Assembly (NCBI GenBank): GCA_046347015.1
Contig: JAXMHA010000016.1
Location: 1 to 64,000 of the forward strand
Direction of reading: 5' to 3'
DNA from: Dokdonella_A sp046347015
GTDB lineage: Bacteria; Pseudomonadota; Gammaproteobacteria; Xanthomonadales; Rhodanobacteraceae
DNA length: 64,000 nucleotides
The notes beneath the pieces are model-generated. The model saw only the letters and a list, made by a program, of their open reading frames with translations, had not been told where the DNA came from and searched no databases. This document shows, piece after piece, positions 54,878 through 62,755 of this stretch (position 1 is the first letter of the stretch; each line of letters starts with the position of its first letter). Both the position numbers and the translations under genes were made by a program.

Positions 54878-55605
54878 TGCGCGGCCTCGGCCGCCAACAC
54901 GTCGCGCAGGTGCGCCAATTCGGCGTCGACTTCGTGCGCGTCGGTGACGGTGCGCGCCACCTCCCGTCGCAACACGTCGCGAAAGCGGCCACGCAGCCGA
55001 TGTACCGCCACCTTGACGGCGCCTTCGTTGCGCGCCAGATGCCTCGCGAGTTCGCCATAGTCCGGAAGCCCGGCACCCGGATCCAGGCACGGCTTCAACG
55101 CGGCGTAGACCTTGCCCTGCCCGCCATGCGCATATTCCTCGTGCAACGCCGCCAGGGAATGTTCGATCACCGTCCGCGCCCACTGACGGTCGAATTGCAG
55201 GTCCAGCGACAGCGTCTCGTCGTGCGCCGGCAAGTGGGATTCGAGTTCGGACACGTCGATTTCGACGAAGTGCCGATCACCACCGCGCTTGCGCGTTTGC
55301 TCGCGTTCACGGTCGCCGGACAGGAAACGGCGCAAGGCTCCGAGCAGGAAGTTGCGGAAGCGTCCACGCCCGCGATCCGCGTGCGCGACCGTTGCGTGTT
55401 CGATCAGGTGCAGGAAGAAGCCTTGCGTGAGGTCCTCGGCATCGGCCGCGGCATATCCCTGCCGGCGCAGGCTCACGTAGACAGGCCGCCAGTAGCGGCT
55501 GCACAAGGCCCCGAACGCAGCATGCTGCGTGGCCGGATCACCGGTCGCGAGCACCAGCCCCCAACTGGTATCAGGAAACGCGGAACCACCGAACGCCGAA
55601 CACAT
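54874..55605 (-). CDS. ECF-type RNA polymerase sigma factor linked to a protein kinase
   Basis: A 243-residue sigma-70 family factor. Region 2 includes TQHAAFGALCSRYWRPVYVSLRRQG and AEDLTQGFFLHLIEH. Region 4 contains DYGELARHLARNEGAVKVAVHRLRGRF. This is the large ECF type (often annotated as RNA polymerase sigma factor, ECF subfamily) encoded beside Ser/Thr kinases. No anti-sigma factor gene is present, which fits control by phosphorylation through the overlapping kinase. The target promoters are unknown; the beta-helix gene downstream is a candidate because of its position. Confidence 0.85.
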   Translation of the reverse strand: MCSAFGGSAFPDTSWGLVLATGDPATQHAAFGALCSRYWRPVYVSLRRQGYAAADAEDLTQGFFLHLIEHATVAHADRGRGRFRNFLLGALRRFLSGDREREQTRKRGGDRHFVEIDVSELESHLPAHDETLSLDLQFDRQWARTVIEHSLAALHEEYAHGGQGKVYAALKPCLDPGAGLPDYGELARHLARNEGAVKVAVHRLRGRFRDVLRREVARTVTDAHEVDAELAHLRDVLAAEAAQ

Positions 55606-55765
55606 GCCCGATCAACAACCCGACCCTTGGCTCAGCTTAGCACCGCTTCGCGATCGAAACCGCCGGGCCGGTGACGTGTGCACGCCGTCATTCGTTTGGC
55701 TTGCCGGCGAAATTCCCCGCCCGTTTCCATACCCGACGCGACGGGTCCCGACCGCCAAGCTGCAC

Positions 55766-56992
55766 TCACGTGGTCGTCGCGTCGAGCTGCCGGGCCAGCA
55801 GGGTGAGCGGATGCAGGACCGGCACTTCGACGCCTTGTTGGCGGAGTCCGTTGCCGAGGAAAATCCGGCAACCGACATTGGATGTCAGCAGCGAGGCGGG
55901 CTCGAGCGGCCGGATCTGGTCGAGCTTCAGCCGACGCAGCCGATCGGCGACCGCGGCGTGTTCGATGAAATAGTGGCCGGCGGCGCCGCAGCAGCGTGGC
56001 TGCAGTGGGAGCGGCTGCACCTCGAGTCCGGGAATCCGTCCCAACAGGTCACGCAACGTCGCGTCACCGCCGACGACATTGATCTCGGTGCACGGAAGAT
56101 GCAGGGCGACGCGGGCGTCGAGCCGCCGGAATCGGAGTTGTTCGAACCCGGGATCGCAGGCAAGGAATGTCGCGACATCGAGCGTTGTACCCCCGGCGCC
56201 GACGACGCGGTCGCGGACTTCACCAAAGCAGCCGCTGGCGCTGACAAGGACCGTGTCGCCACTGGCGAGGCCAAGTCGTTCGCGCGCCTCAGCGGCCAGA
56301 TGATCGGCATCCACCGAATCCCCTGCGTGCCGCGCGAGGGCGCCGCAGCACTGGAATCCCGCGGGAACGGCGACCTCGTGACCCGCGGCTTCGATCAGGA
56401 TCCGTGCCGCCGCAAGCGTGTCGCGATCGTAGATGCTCGCGACGCAGCCAGTGAACAGGATGACGCGGCGGCGACCGGCCTTTGACTGCAGTCCGCGTCG
56501 TCGCCACTCGCGTGGCACCGGTGCGGCAACCGGCTGTTCCGCCGCGAGGCGCCGCCACCGCGACGTGCGCGGCAGCAGGCGTGCCACCGCCGGGAGCCAT
56601 CGATCGGCATGAAACACCGCGGCAACCCTTGCGGCTCGCGTCAATTGCCGGGGACTCCTGAGCAATCGCGAGAGTCTGCCCACAGGCGCGCGCCGTGGCG
56701 CCAATCCCGCGCGAGTCAGGTCGATGATCTCCCCGTACCGCACGCCGGACGGGCAAACTTTCTGGCACGACAGGCAGTCGAGGCAGTGGTCGAGATGCGC
56801 CAGCACCGTCGGCCCGGGCGCGAGCGTCTCGTCCGCCAATGCCCGGGCCAACGCGATCCTTCCGCGTGGTGACTCGGCTTCGTTTCCGGTCAGGCGGTAC
56901 GTCGGGCAATGTGGGAGGCACAGGCCGCACTTCACGCACTGGTCCGTCAACGGGGCGAGGCGCGCGTCGAATGGCGGCGGTACGACCGGCAT
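55766..56992 (-). CDS. GlcF-like (Fe-S)-binding oxidoreductase subunit
   Basis: A 408-residue protein with two [4Fe-4S] motifs, CVKCGLCLPHCPTY (residues 19-32) and CLDCLSCQKVCPSG (about 70-83). Two cysteine-rich CCG domains follow: FTGCVAS...GFQCCGALARHAGD and LHLPCTE...RCCGAAGHYF. This is the layout of the glycolate oxidase iron-sulfur subunit GlcF and related electron carriers. No FAD-binding GlcD or GlcE partner is adjacent, so the partner enzyme and substrate are unclear. The start codon has no obvious ribosome binding site. Confidence 0.82.
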   Translation of the reverse strand: MPVVPPPFDARLAPLTDQCVKCGLCLPHCPTYRLTGNEAESPRGRIALARALADETLAPGPTVLAHLDHCLDCLSCQKVCPSGVRYGEIIDLTRAGLAPRRAPVGRLSRLLRSPRQLTRAARVAAVFHADRWLPAVARLLPRTSRWRRLAAEQPVAAPVPREWRRRGLQSKAGRRRVILFTGCVASIYDRDTLAAARILIEAAGHEVAVPAGFQCCGALARHAGDSVDADHLAAEARERLGLASGDTVLVSASGCFGEVRDRVVGAGGTTLDVATFLACDPGFEQLRFRRLDARVALHLPCTEINVVGGDATLRDLLGRIPGLEVQPLPLQPRCCGAAGHYFIEHAAVADRLRRLKLDQIRPLEPASLLTSNVGCRIFLGNGLRQQGVEVPVLHPLTLLARQLDATTT

Positions 56993-57148
56993 GTGTCGAT
57001 GCTAGCCGATCGGACCGAGTGCGGCCGGCGGGGCGCACCTTTCGGCGACCCCGTTCCGCAAGGGATGCTCCGCGACGAACGGCTGGCCGCCCTCGCAGGA
57101 TATCCGCGGCACTCCACCGCCGGCCCCGTGGCCCAGGCCCGCTCAGGC

Positions 57149-57177
57149 TTGCCGGTGATCCGTGGGTCCTGTATCCT
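57149..57177 (+). promoter_or_regulatory. promoter of the rplM-rpsI operon
   Basis: TTGCCG at 57149-57154 and TATCCT at 57172-57177 are 17 bases apart, each with two mismatches to consensus. The expected start near 57184 gives a leader of about 46 bases before the rplM ATG. This leader may hold the autoregulatory site known for L13 in other bacteria, but no structure was fixed. Confidence 0.5.
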
Positions 57178-57229
57178 TCGCAGTCTTTTTCCACGCTCGG
57201 CTCCACTCGGGGCCATCGGGTCCCCGGAA

Positions 57230-57658
57230 ATGAAAACGATCAGCGCGAATCCCGCTGAAGTGAAGCGCGACTGGTACGTCGTCGATGCCAGCGGCAAGAC
57301 GCTCGGCCGCCTCTGCACCGAGCTGGCGCGCCGCCTGCGCGGCAAGCACAAGACCGTCTATACGCCGCACGTCGACACTGGCGATTACCTGGTCGTCGTC
57401 AACGCGGCGAAAGTCGCCGTCACCGGCAACAAGCGCCAGGACAAGCTCTACCATCGGTTCACCGGGCATGTCGGCAACCTGCGCACCAGCACACTCGAAA
57501 ACGTGTTGGCGACGCATCCCGAGCGTGCAATCGAAATCGCGGTCAAGGGCATGCTGCCGAAGAATCCGCTCGGGCGCGCGATGTACCGCAAGCTCAAGGT
57601 CTATGCCGGCGCCGAACACCCGCACAGCGCGCAGCAGCCACAGCCACTCGAAATCTGA
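57230..57658 (+). CDS. rplM: 50S ribosomal protein L13
   Basis: A 142-residue protein with the standard L13 sequence: KRDWYVVDASGKTLGRLCTE, GKHKTVYTPHVDTGDYLVVVN, KGMLPKNPLGRAMYRKLKVY and the C-terminal AGAEHPHSAQQP. It is a large-subunit protein that binds 23S rRNA early in assembly. The ATG at 57230 gives exactly the usual 142 residues. It is followed 52 bases later by rpsI, the usual two-gene operon. Confidence 0.98.
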   Translation: MKTISANPAEVKRDWYVVDASGKTLGRLCTELARRLRGKHKTVYTPHVDTGDYLVVVNAAKVAVTGNKRQDKLYHRFTGHVGNLRTSTLENVLATHPERAIEIAVKGMLPKNPLGRAMYRKLKVYAGAEHPHSAQQPQPLEI

Positions 57659-57710
57659 CACGCGGCCGGCATCTGCCGGCGGCCCTACTCCCGACCCGAT
57701 CAGGCAATCC

Positions 57711-58109
57711 ATGGCGATCCAGCAGAACCAGCACTACGGCACCGGCCGCCGCAAGTCATCCACTGCGCGCGTGTTCCTGCGCAAGGGCGGCGGCGCGATC
57801 AGCGTGAACGGCAAGCCGCTCGACGCGTTCTTCGGCCGCGAGACTTCGCGCATGATCGTGCGTCAGCCGCTCGAGCTGACGGCAAGCGCCGAGAAGTTCG
57901 ACGTCTACGTGACGGTCGAGGGTGGCGGGATGACCGGACAGGCTGGCGCGATCCGCCTCGGCATTGCCCGGGCGCTGGTCGAGTACGACGACACGCTCAA
58001 GGCGCCCCTGCGCAAGGCCGGGTTCATGACCCGCGACGCGCGCGAGGTCGAGCGCAAGAAGGTCGGCCTGCACAAGGCCCGCCGCGCCACCCAGTACTCG
58101 AAGCGCTGA
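57711..58109 (+). CDS. rpsI: 30S ribosomal protein S9
   Basis: A 132-residue protein with S9 motifs: YGTGRRKSSTARVFLRKGG, FVTVEGGGMTGQAGAIRLG-type core (here YVTVEGGGMTGQAGAIRLG) and the invariant C-terminus KARRATQYSKR, whose tail reaches the decoding site. It is cotranscribed with rplM. Confidence 0.98.
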   Translation: MAIQQNQHYGTGRRKSSTARVFLRKGGGAISVNGKPLDAFFGRETSRMIVRQPLELTASAEKFDVYVTVEGGGMTGQAGAIRLGIARALVEYDDTLKAPLRKAGFMTRDAREVERKKVGLHKARRATQYSKR

Positions 58110-58188
58110 TTCCGCGGATCCAGCCGGCGAAACGCCTCGATCCCCTCACCGGGACCGGTGCGGCGCCGACTGCTAGAATCCTCGCCAC

Positions 58189-58263
58189 AGCCCCGTCGCC
58201 AAGTGGTAAGGCACCTGACTCTGACTCAGGCATTCGGTGGTTCGAATCCATCCGGGGCTGCCA
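58189..58263 (+). tRNA. tRNA-Gln (anticodon CUG)
   Basis: The 75-base gene folds into a cloverleaf. The acceptor stem AGCCCCG pairs with CGGGGCT; the anticodon stem CCTGA/TCAGG carries the loop CTCTGAC with anticodon CTG, reading CAG. The T-loop is TTCGAAT. The discriminator base is G, and CCA is encoded. A TAGAAT -10 box lies at 58174-58179, ten bases before the mature end; no good -35 box was found. Confidence 0.96.
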
Positions 58264-58418
58264 TTCGTCCGCCTGCGTTCGTCCCGCGCTCTGGTCTTCT
58301 GACGACGCGTTGAAGCCACCTCCCCGATCGTTGGCCTGAAGCAGAATGTTCTCGCGCGAACGTACGCCTCGCGTGCGCGTAGACTCCGATTGACCGTCCG
58401 TCAGCGGAAGTGCACTCG

Positions 58419-59357
58419 ATGGCCGAGCACGATCACGACGCCAGCACCACGCAGCGCCGAACGTGGCGGCCAGATGACGCCTCCACCCGGTCGGATGCGG
58501 AGCCTGCGGCCTGCCTCGTGGTGCTGCAGGGACAACGCCTCGGTCACCGCATCGACCTCGGCATCCAACCGGTCGTCGTCGGCAGGGGACCCGATTGCGA
58601 CGTGCAAATCGGCGAGCGCAGCGTCTCCCGCCAGCACTGCCGCATCTGGCGCGAACCGGTCGGCTACCGGATCCGGGACCTCGACTCCACCAACCGCACC
58701 TTCCTCAACGACCAACCGGTCGCCGAAGCGGCATTGACCGACGGCGACCGGATCGCGATCGGCAGTTGTGTCCTGAAATTCATGGACCGGACGTCCGTGG
58801 AGGTGCGCTACCACGAGGAGATCTACCGGCTCGCCACCGTCGACCCGTTGACCGAGCTCAACAATCGCCGCCAGCTCCTCGACTTGCTGGAAAAGGAACT
58901 TGCGCGCGCCGCCAACCACGACCGCCCACTCGCGTTGATGATCATCGACATCGACCACTTCAAGTCGATCAACGATCGTTTCGGCCACCCGACCGGCGAC
59001 GCGGTGCTGAAGCGGATTGCGCGGCTGGTCGAAAGCAAGGCCAGGGACGAGTTCATCCTCGCCCGTCTCGGCGGCGAGGAGTTTTGTGCCGTCCTCCCCG
59101 AATTCGCGCTTCCCGAAGCCGTCGAGTTCGCGGAAGTCGTCCGGGCGGCCGTGGCGACCTGCGATTTCGGCGAGGACGGCGTGGCCGGCAGCGTCACCGT
59201 CAGCATCGGCGTCGCGACCGCGGCCGACGACCGGCTCGGCAACAGCGGGCTGCTTCGCGCTGCCGATGTCAGGCTTTATCGCGCCAAGCAGGGTGGCCGG
59301 AACCAGGTCTGCCCCTCGCTTGGGGAAGCGGCGGCAATGGGCGGCTCCCCACCCTGA
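58419..59357 (+). CDS. FHA-GGDEF diguanylate cyclase
   Basis: A 312-residue cytoplasmic protein. An FHA phosphothreonine-binding domain spans about residues 30-125 (VVVGRGPDCDVQIGERSVSR, DLDSTNRTFLND). A GGDEF domain follows (about 145-300) with DPLTELNNRRQLLD, MIIDIDHFKSINDRFGH and the active-site RLGGEEF. At the place of the inhibitory RxxD site the sequence is RDEF, so product inhibition is probably lost. It likely makes cyclic-di-GMP in response to a phosphorylated partner; the kinase at 52286-54877 is a possible partner but only by proximity. ATG 58419 is preferred over GTG 58410. Confidence 0.88.
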   Translation: MAEHDHDASTTQRRTWRPDDASTRSDAEPAACLVVLQGQRLGHRIDLGIQPVVVGRGPDCDVQIGERSVSRQHCRIWREPVGYRIRDLDSTNRTFLNDQPVAEAALTDGDRIAIGSCVLKFMDRTSVEVRYHEEIYRLATVDPLTELNNRRQLLDLLEKELARAANHDRPLALMIIDIDHFKSINDRFGHPTGDAVLKRIARLVESKARDEFILARLGGEEFCAVLPEFALPEAVEFAEVVRAAVATCDFGEDGVAGSVTVSIGVATAADDRLGNSGLLRAADVRLYRAKQGGRNQVCPSLGEAAAMGGSPP

Positions 59358-59512
59358 TTTGCGCCCATTCGCGGACGCCTTTATCGTGTAGCAGCACGGC
59401 AGTATCGCCTTCTCGGCGGTACTGCGCGATTCAGGCGCCTTCCTTCAATCCAACATCGTGCCGGGCACGTCGCGTGTGTCGGCCCGGTTTTCCCTCCAAG
59501 GAGGAATCCAAC

Positions 59513-60334
59513 ATGCGGAGTCTCACCGTTCCGGTCATCGCGGCGTTGGCGCTGCTGGCGGGGTGTCAGCCTTCGTCGCAATCGCCCGCGGGTGGCAATG
59601 GCGCCGCCAGCAACACCCCGGCCCCAATCCCGTCGCAAATCACCGGAACCGTGTCGTTGCGGGCGCCGATGGAAATTGGCCCCGGCGCGAAGCTCGACGT
59701 TCGTCTCGTCGACGTGGCCCAGCCCCAGGTGCCGATCGCCGAGCAGACGATCGACGAAAACACGCAGCCACCCTACACGTTCACGCTCAACCTCGATCCG
59801 TCGAAGATCGATCCGTCGCGGACCTATGTGGTCAATGTCACGCTGACCGACGGCGACCGGCACTTCCTGCCGGCCCTGAATTCGCCGGTCCTGACCCACA
59901 AGTCGGGCAACACCGCCACGGTCGTGTTGAACCCCGAACCGACTCCGGCCGAAAAGCTGACCGATGCCTATGACAAGCTGAAGCGGGACATCGGCGGGAT
60001 GAAGAAGGTACAGGGCACGTACACGACCGAAGACTCGTCCGTCGGCTGGGATGCCTTCGTCGAAAGCGGGCAGGTCCGGTTCGTGCGCGTCAAGACCGAC
60101 TACGACAAGGGCGGCGGCAGTTACGTGTCTTACGCATTCAAGGACGGCAAGCCGATGTACGTGGTCGAGCGCGGCGGCGCCACGGTCGGCTGGGACGACA
60201 ACGGGAACGTGCTGGTCAGCAAGCAGGCCGGCAGCGAAGTGGCTGCCGACAAGGTCACGGCGTTGCACGACGCCGCCGAGAAGGCGTTCCAGATGGCGCA
60301 GCAACAGGCCGACGCGCAGAAGAAACGGAAATGA
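59513..60334 (+). CDS. lipoprotein with YbaY-like domain
   Basis: A 273-residue protein with a lipoprotein signal peptide: MRSLTVPVIAALALLAGC, lipobox LAGC with Cys18. A YbaY-like beta-sandwich domain follows (about 45-145: GTVSLRAPMEIGPGAKLDVRL, PYTFTLNLDPSKID). The C-terminal 120 residues form a second domain with conserved-looking aromatic strands (GKPMYVVERGGATVGWDDNG) that I do not recognise. A strong aaggagg lies before the ATG. Probably anchored to the inner leaflet of the outer membrane. It is convergent with mnmG, ten bases apart. Confidence 0.82.
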   Translation: MRSLTVPVIAALALLAGCQPSSQSPAGGNGAASNTPAPIPSQITGTVSLRAPMEIGPGAKLDVRLVDVAQPQVPIAEQTIDENTQPPYTFTLNLDPSKIDPSRTYVVNVTLTDGDRHFLPALNSPVLTHKSGNTATVVLNPEPTPAEKLTDAYDKLKRDIGGMKKVQGTYTTEDSSVGWDAFVESGQVRFVRVKTDYDKGGGSYVSYAFKDGKPMYVVERGGATVGWDDNGNVLVSKQAGSEVAADKVTALHDAAEKAFQMAQQQADAQKKRK

Positions 60335-60344
60335 ACCCGCCGGG

Positions 60345-62225
60345 CTACGCGGCCGACTCCGAGTCCAGGCCGGCGCGGCGCAGCCGTTCGAGGTGAATCA
60401 GCAGCAATGACACCGCGGATGGCGTCACGCCGGCAATGCGCCGTGCATGCCCGACCGTTGGCGGTTGCACGGTCTTGAACTTGGACAGCACCTCGGCCGA
60501 CAGTCCGCGCACGCGGTCGAAGTCGAAACCGGACGGGATCGCCACGTCGTCGCGGCCGCGTTGCCGCGAGACCTCTTCGCCCTGGCGCTCGAGGTAGCCC
60601 GCGTACTTGACTCCGACCTCGACTTGTTCGGCCACGCGTGGATCTTCGGTCCCGGGACCGATTCCCGGCACTTCCATCAAGGTGCCGTAGCGGACCTCGG
60701 GGCGACGCAGCAATTCGAGCGCAGTCGCGTCGCGCGACAGGGACGTCCCGAGCACGACCTCCACGCCGGGTTCCGCCCGCACGCGCAGCGCGCCGAGGCG
60801 GCCGCGTTCGCGCTCGATCGCGTCGCGATGCCGGCAAAATCGCGAATACCGCTCCTCCGGGACACAGCCGAGCGTGTAGCCGGTTTCAGTCAGGCGAAGA
60901 TCGGCGTTGTCCTCGCGCAGGTGCAACCGGTATTCGGCCCGCGACGTGAACATGCGGTAGGGTTCGAGCGTTCCGTTCGTCGTCAGGTCGTCGACCAGGA
61001 CGCCGATGTAGGCTTCCTCGCGGCGCGGCAACCACGGTTCGCCGCCGGTGACGCCGCGCGCGGCATTCAAGCCGGCCAGCAGTCCTTGCGCCGCGGCTTC
61101 CTCATAGCCGGTCGTGCCGTTGATCTGGCCCGCGAAATAGAGGCCCGCCACGGCCTTCGTCTCGAGGGAAGGCCGCAAGTCCCTCGGGTCGAAGTAGTCG
61201 TACTCGATCGCGTAACCGGACCGCGTCAGGTGCGCACGCTCGAGGCCCGGGATCGAATGCACGAGATCGGTCTGAACGTCGAACGGCAGTGACGTCGAGA
61301 TTCCGTTCGGATAGTACTCACGGGTGCCGAGGCCTTCCGGCTCGAGGAAGATCTGGTGCGAGGCCTTGTCGGCGAAGCGCACGACCTTGTCTTCGATCGA
61401 GGGGCAATAGCGCGGGCCGACGCCTTCGATCGCGCCGCTGAACAACGGCGAGCGATGCAGCGCGCCGCGAATGATGTCGTGCGTGCGGGATGTCGTGTGC
61501 GTGATGGCGCACGCGACCTGCCGCGGATGCTCGCTGGCGTGCCCGAGGAACGAGAACACCGGCAACGGCACATCGCCAGGCTGCCATTCGAGTCCGCTGA
61601 AGTCGATCGTGCGTCCGTCGATGCGGGGCGGCGTGCCGGTCTTGAGCCGCCCGGTCCGGAACGGGCGCTCGCGGAGCCGCAACGCCAGCGTCCGCGCTGG
61701 CGCCTCGCCCGCGCGCCCGCCGGCGAAATTCCGTTCGCCGACGTGGATCCGTCCGTCGAGGAACGTGCCCGTGGTCAGGACCACGGCGCGACTCCGCAAG
61801 GCCAGACCGGACCGGGTGACGACACCCGTGACGCGGTCGCCTTCGATCAGAATGTCGTCGACGGCGGCCTGGAACACGCGCAAGCCCGGCTGGTTCTCGA
61901 CGATCCCGCGGATCGCCGCCTTGTACAGGGTCCGGTCGGCCTGGCAACGCGTGGCGCGCACCGCCGGTCCTTTCGAGGCGTTCAGCGTGCGCCACTGGAT
62001 CCCGGCGAGGTCCGCCGCGTGCGCCATTGCGCCACCCAATGCATCCACTTCCCGCACCAGGTGTCCCTTGCCGATGCCACCGATTGCCGGATTGCAGCTC
62101 ATCTGGCCGATCGTCTCGATGCTGTGCGTCAGCAGCAGCGTGCGCGCGCCACAACGGGCCGCGGCCAGTGAAGCCTCGGTACCGGCATGACCTCCACCGA
62201 CGACGATGACGTCGAACTCTTCCAC
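60345..62225 (-). CDS. mnmG: tRNA uridine-5-carboxymethylaminomethyl modification enzyme MnmG
   Basis: A 626-residue FAD protein that with MnmE modifies the wobble uridine of several tRNAs. The N-terminal FAD motif is DVIVVGGGHAGTEA. Family signatures are GPRYCPSIEDKVVRF and GQINGTTGYEEAAAQGLLAG, and the C-terminal domain has TVGHARRIAGVTPSAVSLLL. GTG 62225 is chosen because ggagg stands eight bases before it and it yields the usual start; an ATG at 62327 would add 34 residues not found in relatives. mnmE is not nearby. Confidence 0.96.
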   Translation of the reverse strand: MEEFDVIVVGGGHAGTEASLAAARCGARTLLLTHSIETIGQMSCNPAIGGIGKGHLVREVDALGGAMAHAADLAGIQWRTLNASKGPAVRATRCQADRTLYKAAIRGIVENQPGLRVFQAAVDDILIEGDRVTGVVTRSGLALRSRAVVLTTGTFLDGRIHVGERNFAGGRAGEAPARTLALRLRERPFRTGRLKTGTPPRIDGRTIDFSGLEWQPGDVPLPVFSFLGHASEHPRQVACAITHTTSRTHDIIRGALHRSPLFSGAIEGVGPRYCPSIEDKVVRFADKASHQIFLEPEGLGTREYYPNGISTSLPFDVQTDLVHSIPGLERAHLTRSGYAIEYDYFDPRDLRPSLETKAVAGLYFAGQINGTTGYEEAAAQGLLAGLNAARGVTGGEPWLPRREEAYIGVLVDDLTTNGTLEPYRMFTSRAEYRLHLREDNADLRLTETGYTLGCVPEERYSRFCRHRDAIERERGRLGALRVRAEPGVEVVLGTSLSRDATALELLRRPEVRYGTLMEVPGIGPGTEDPRVAEQVEVGVKYAGYLERQGEEVSRQRGRDDVAIPSGFDFDRVRGLSAEVLSKFKTVQPPTVGHARRIAGVTPSAVSLLLIHLERLRRAGLDSESAA

Positions 62226-62339
62226 CGCGATTTCCTCCGGCTCCCGAATTGTGACACGCGTCGCACTGCGGCCGGGAGTCGCCACGAGCCTTGGCACAGT
62301 GCCTGCAGCGTTTGCGGTCACTCCCACCGGCGTGCGGCG

Positions 62340-62532
62340 TTTGCGAGCACGCCGTCAACCGGAATCAGGGGCCGGCAGCGCCGGTGGGAGGACTGACCGC
62401 AATCGGGGATCAAGGACTGGCGCCCGGAGGTCCCGGGAACAGGGGGAATCCAGGAGAACCTTTGGCCCGGGCGCCAGTTGACTGAAATCGATTTGACGGA
62501 ATCCGCCGGCCATGCGCCGGCGTTCTTTTCTT
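62340..62532 (+). ncRNA. candidate GGA-rich small RNA (CsrB/RsmZ-like)
   Basis: In about 190 bases the plus strand has about ten GGA trinucleotides, several as AGGA, AAGGA or GGGA, which is well above what base composition alone suggests. A perfect 12-base inverted repeat (ACTGGCGCCCGG at 62416-62427 and CCGGGCGCCAGT at 62467-62478) would form a long stem, and the segment ends in a terminator-like hairpin. Repeated GGA motifs in loops are how CsrB/RsmZ RNAs bind CsrA/RsmA. The 5' end and promoter were not found, so the left boundary is approximate. It could instead be a regulatory leader or a chance structure. Confidence 0.3.
62504..62532 (+). terminator. Rho-independent terminator-like hairpin
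   Basis: CGCCGGC (62504-62510) pairs with GCCGGCG (62516-62522) around a five-base loop, followed by ttcttttctt. It lies after the GGA-rich segment and ends no annotated gene, which is the main reason to suspect a small transcript upstream. Confidence 0.5.
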
Positions 62533-62588
62533 ACACGAACCCGCGGCAGTCATCCGTGACGAACGCCGCGCACCTGGATCACGCTTTC

Positions 62589-62622
62589 GTCCCGACACTG
62601 AAAACCGGTGTCAGCTTGGGAC
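62589..62622. promoter_or_regulatory. interrupted palindrome, possible enhancer-binding-protein site
   Basis: GTCCC-GACAC at 62589-62598 is mirrored by GTGTC at 62608-62612 and GGGAC at 62618-62622. The element is centred about 128 bases upstream of the predicted sigma-54 start, the usual distance for an upstream activator site. The TGTC half sites recall PilR/NtrC-family sites, but the activator is not known. Confidence 0.35.
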
Positions 62623-62705
62623 AAATGCCGATGCCCCGCGCCGATCATGCCCGCAGGCCCGTGCATTTGGCAATCGGACCGCGGCTGGAGCGTGTCTGCG
62701 CAAGG

Positions 62706-62722
62706 TTGGCACGACGATTGCT
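62706..62722 (+). promoter_or_regulatory. sigma-54 (RpoN) promoter
   Basis: TTGGCACGACGATTGCT matches the sigma-54 consensus TTGGCACG-N4-TTGCT fully. The invariant GG (62708-62709) and GC (62720-62721) are separated by exactly ten bases. The predicted start near 62733 lies just before the ribosome binding site caggaga of the gene at 62756. Confidence 0.85.
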
Positions 62723-62755
62723 TCATCCATTCCAGGGAATCCAGGAGACACCGCC

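Larger units (their letters stand above)
62226..62755. other. regulatory intergenic region between mnmG and the small sigma-54 gene
   Basis: About 530 bases without a supportable gene of normal size. It holds, in order, the mnmG leader, a GGA-rich structured segment ending in a terminator-like hairpin (62340-62532), an interrupted palindrome at 62589-62622, and a sigma-54 promoter at 62706-62722; these are listed separately. A 14-base direct repeat GGGAATCCAGGAGA occurs at 62444-62457 and 62735-62748. Confidence 0.5.
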
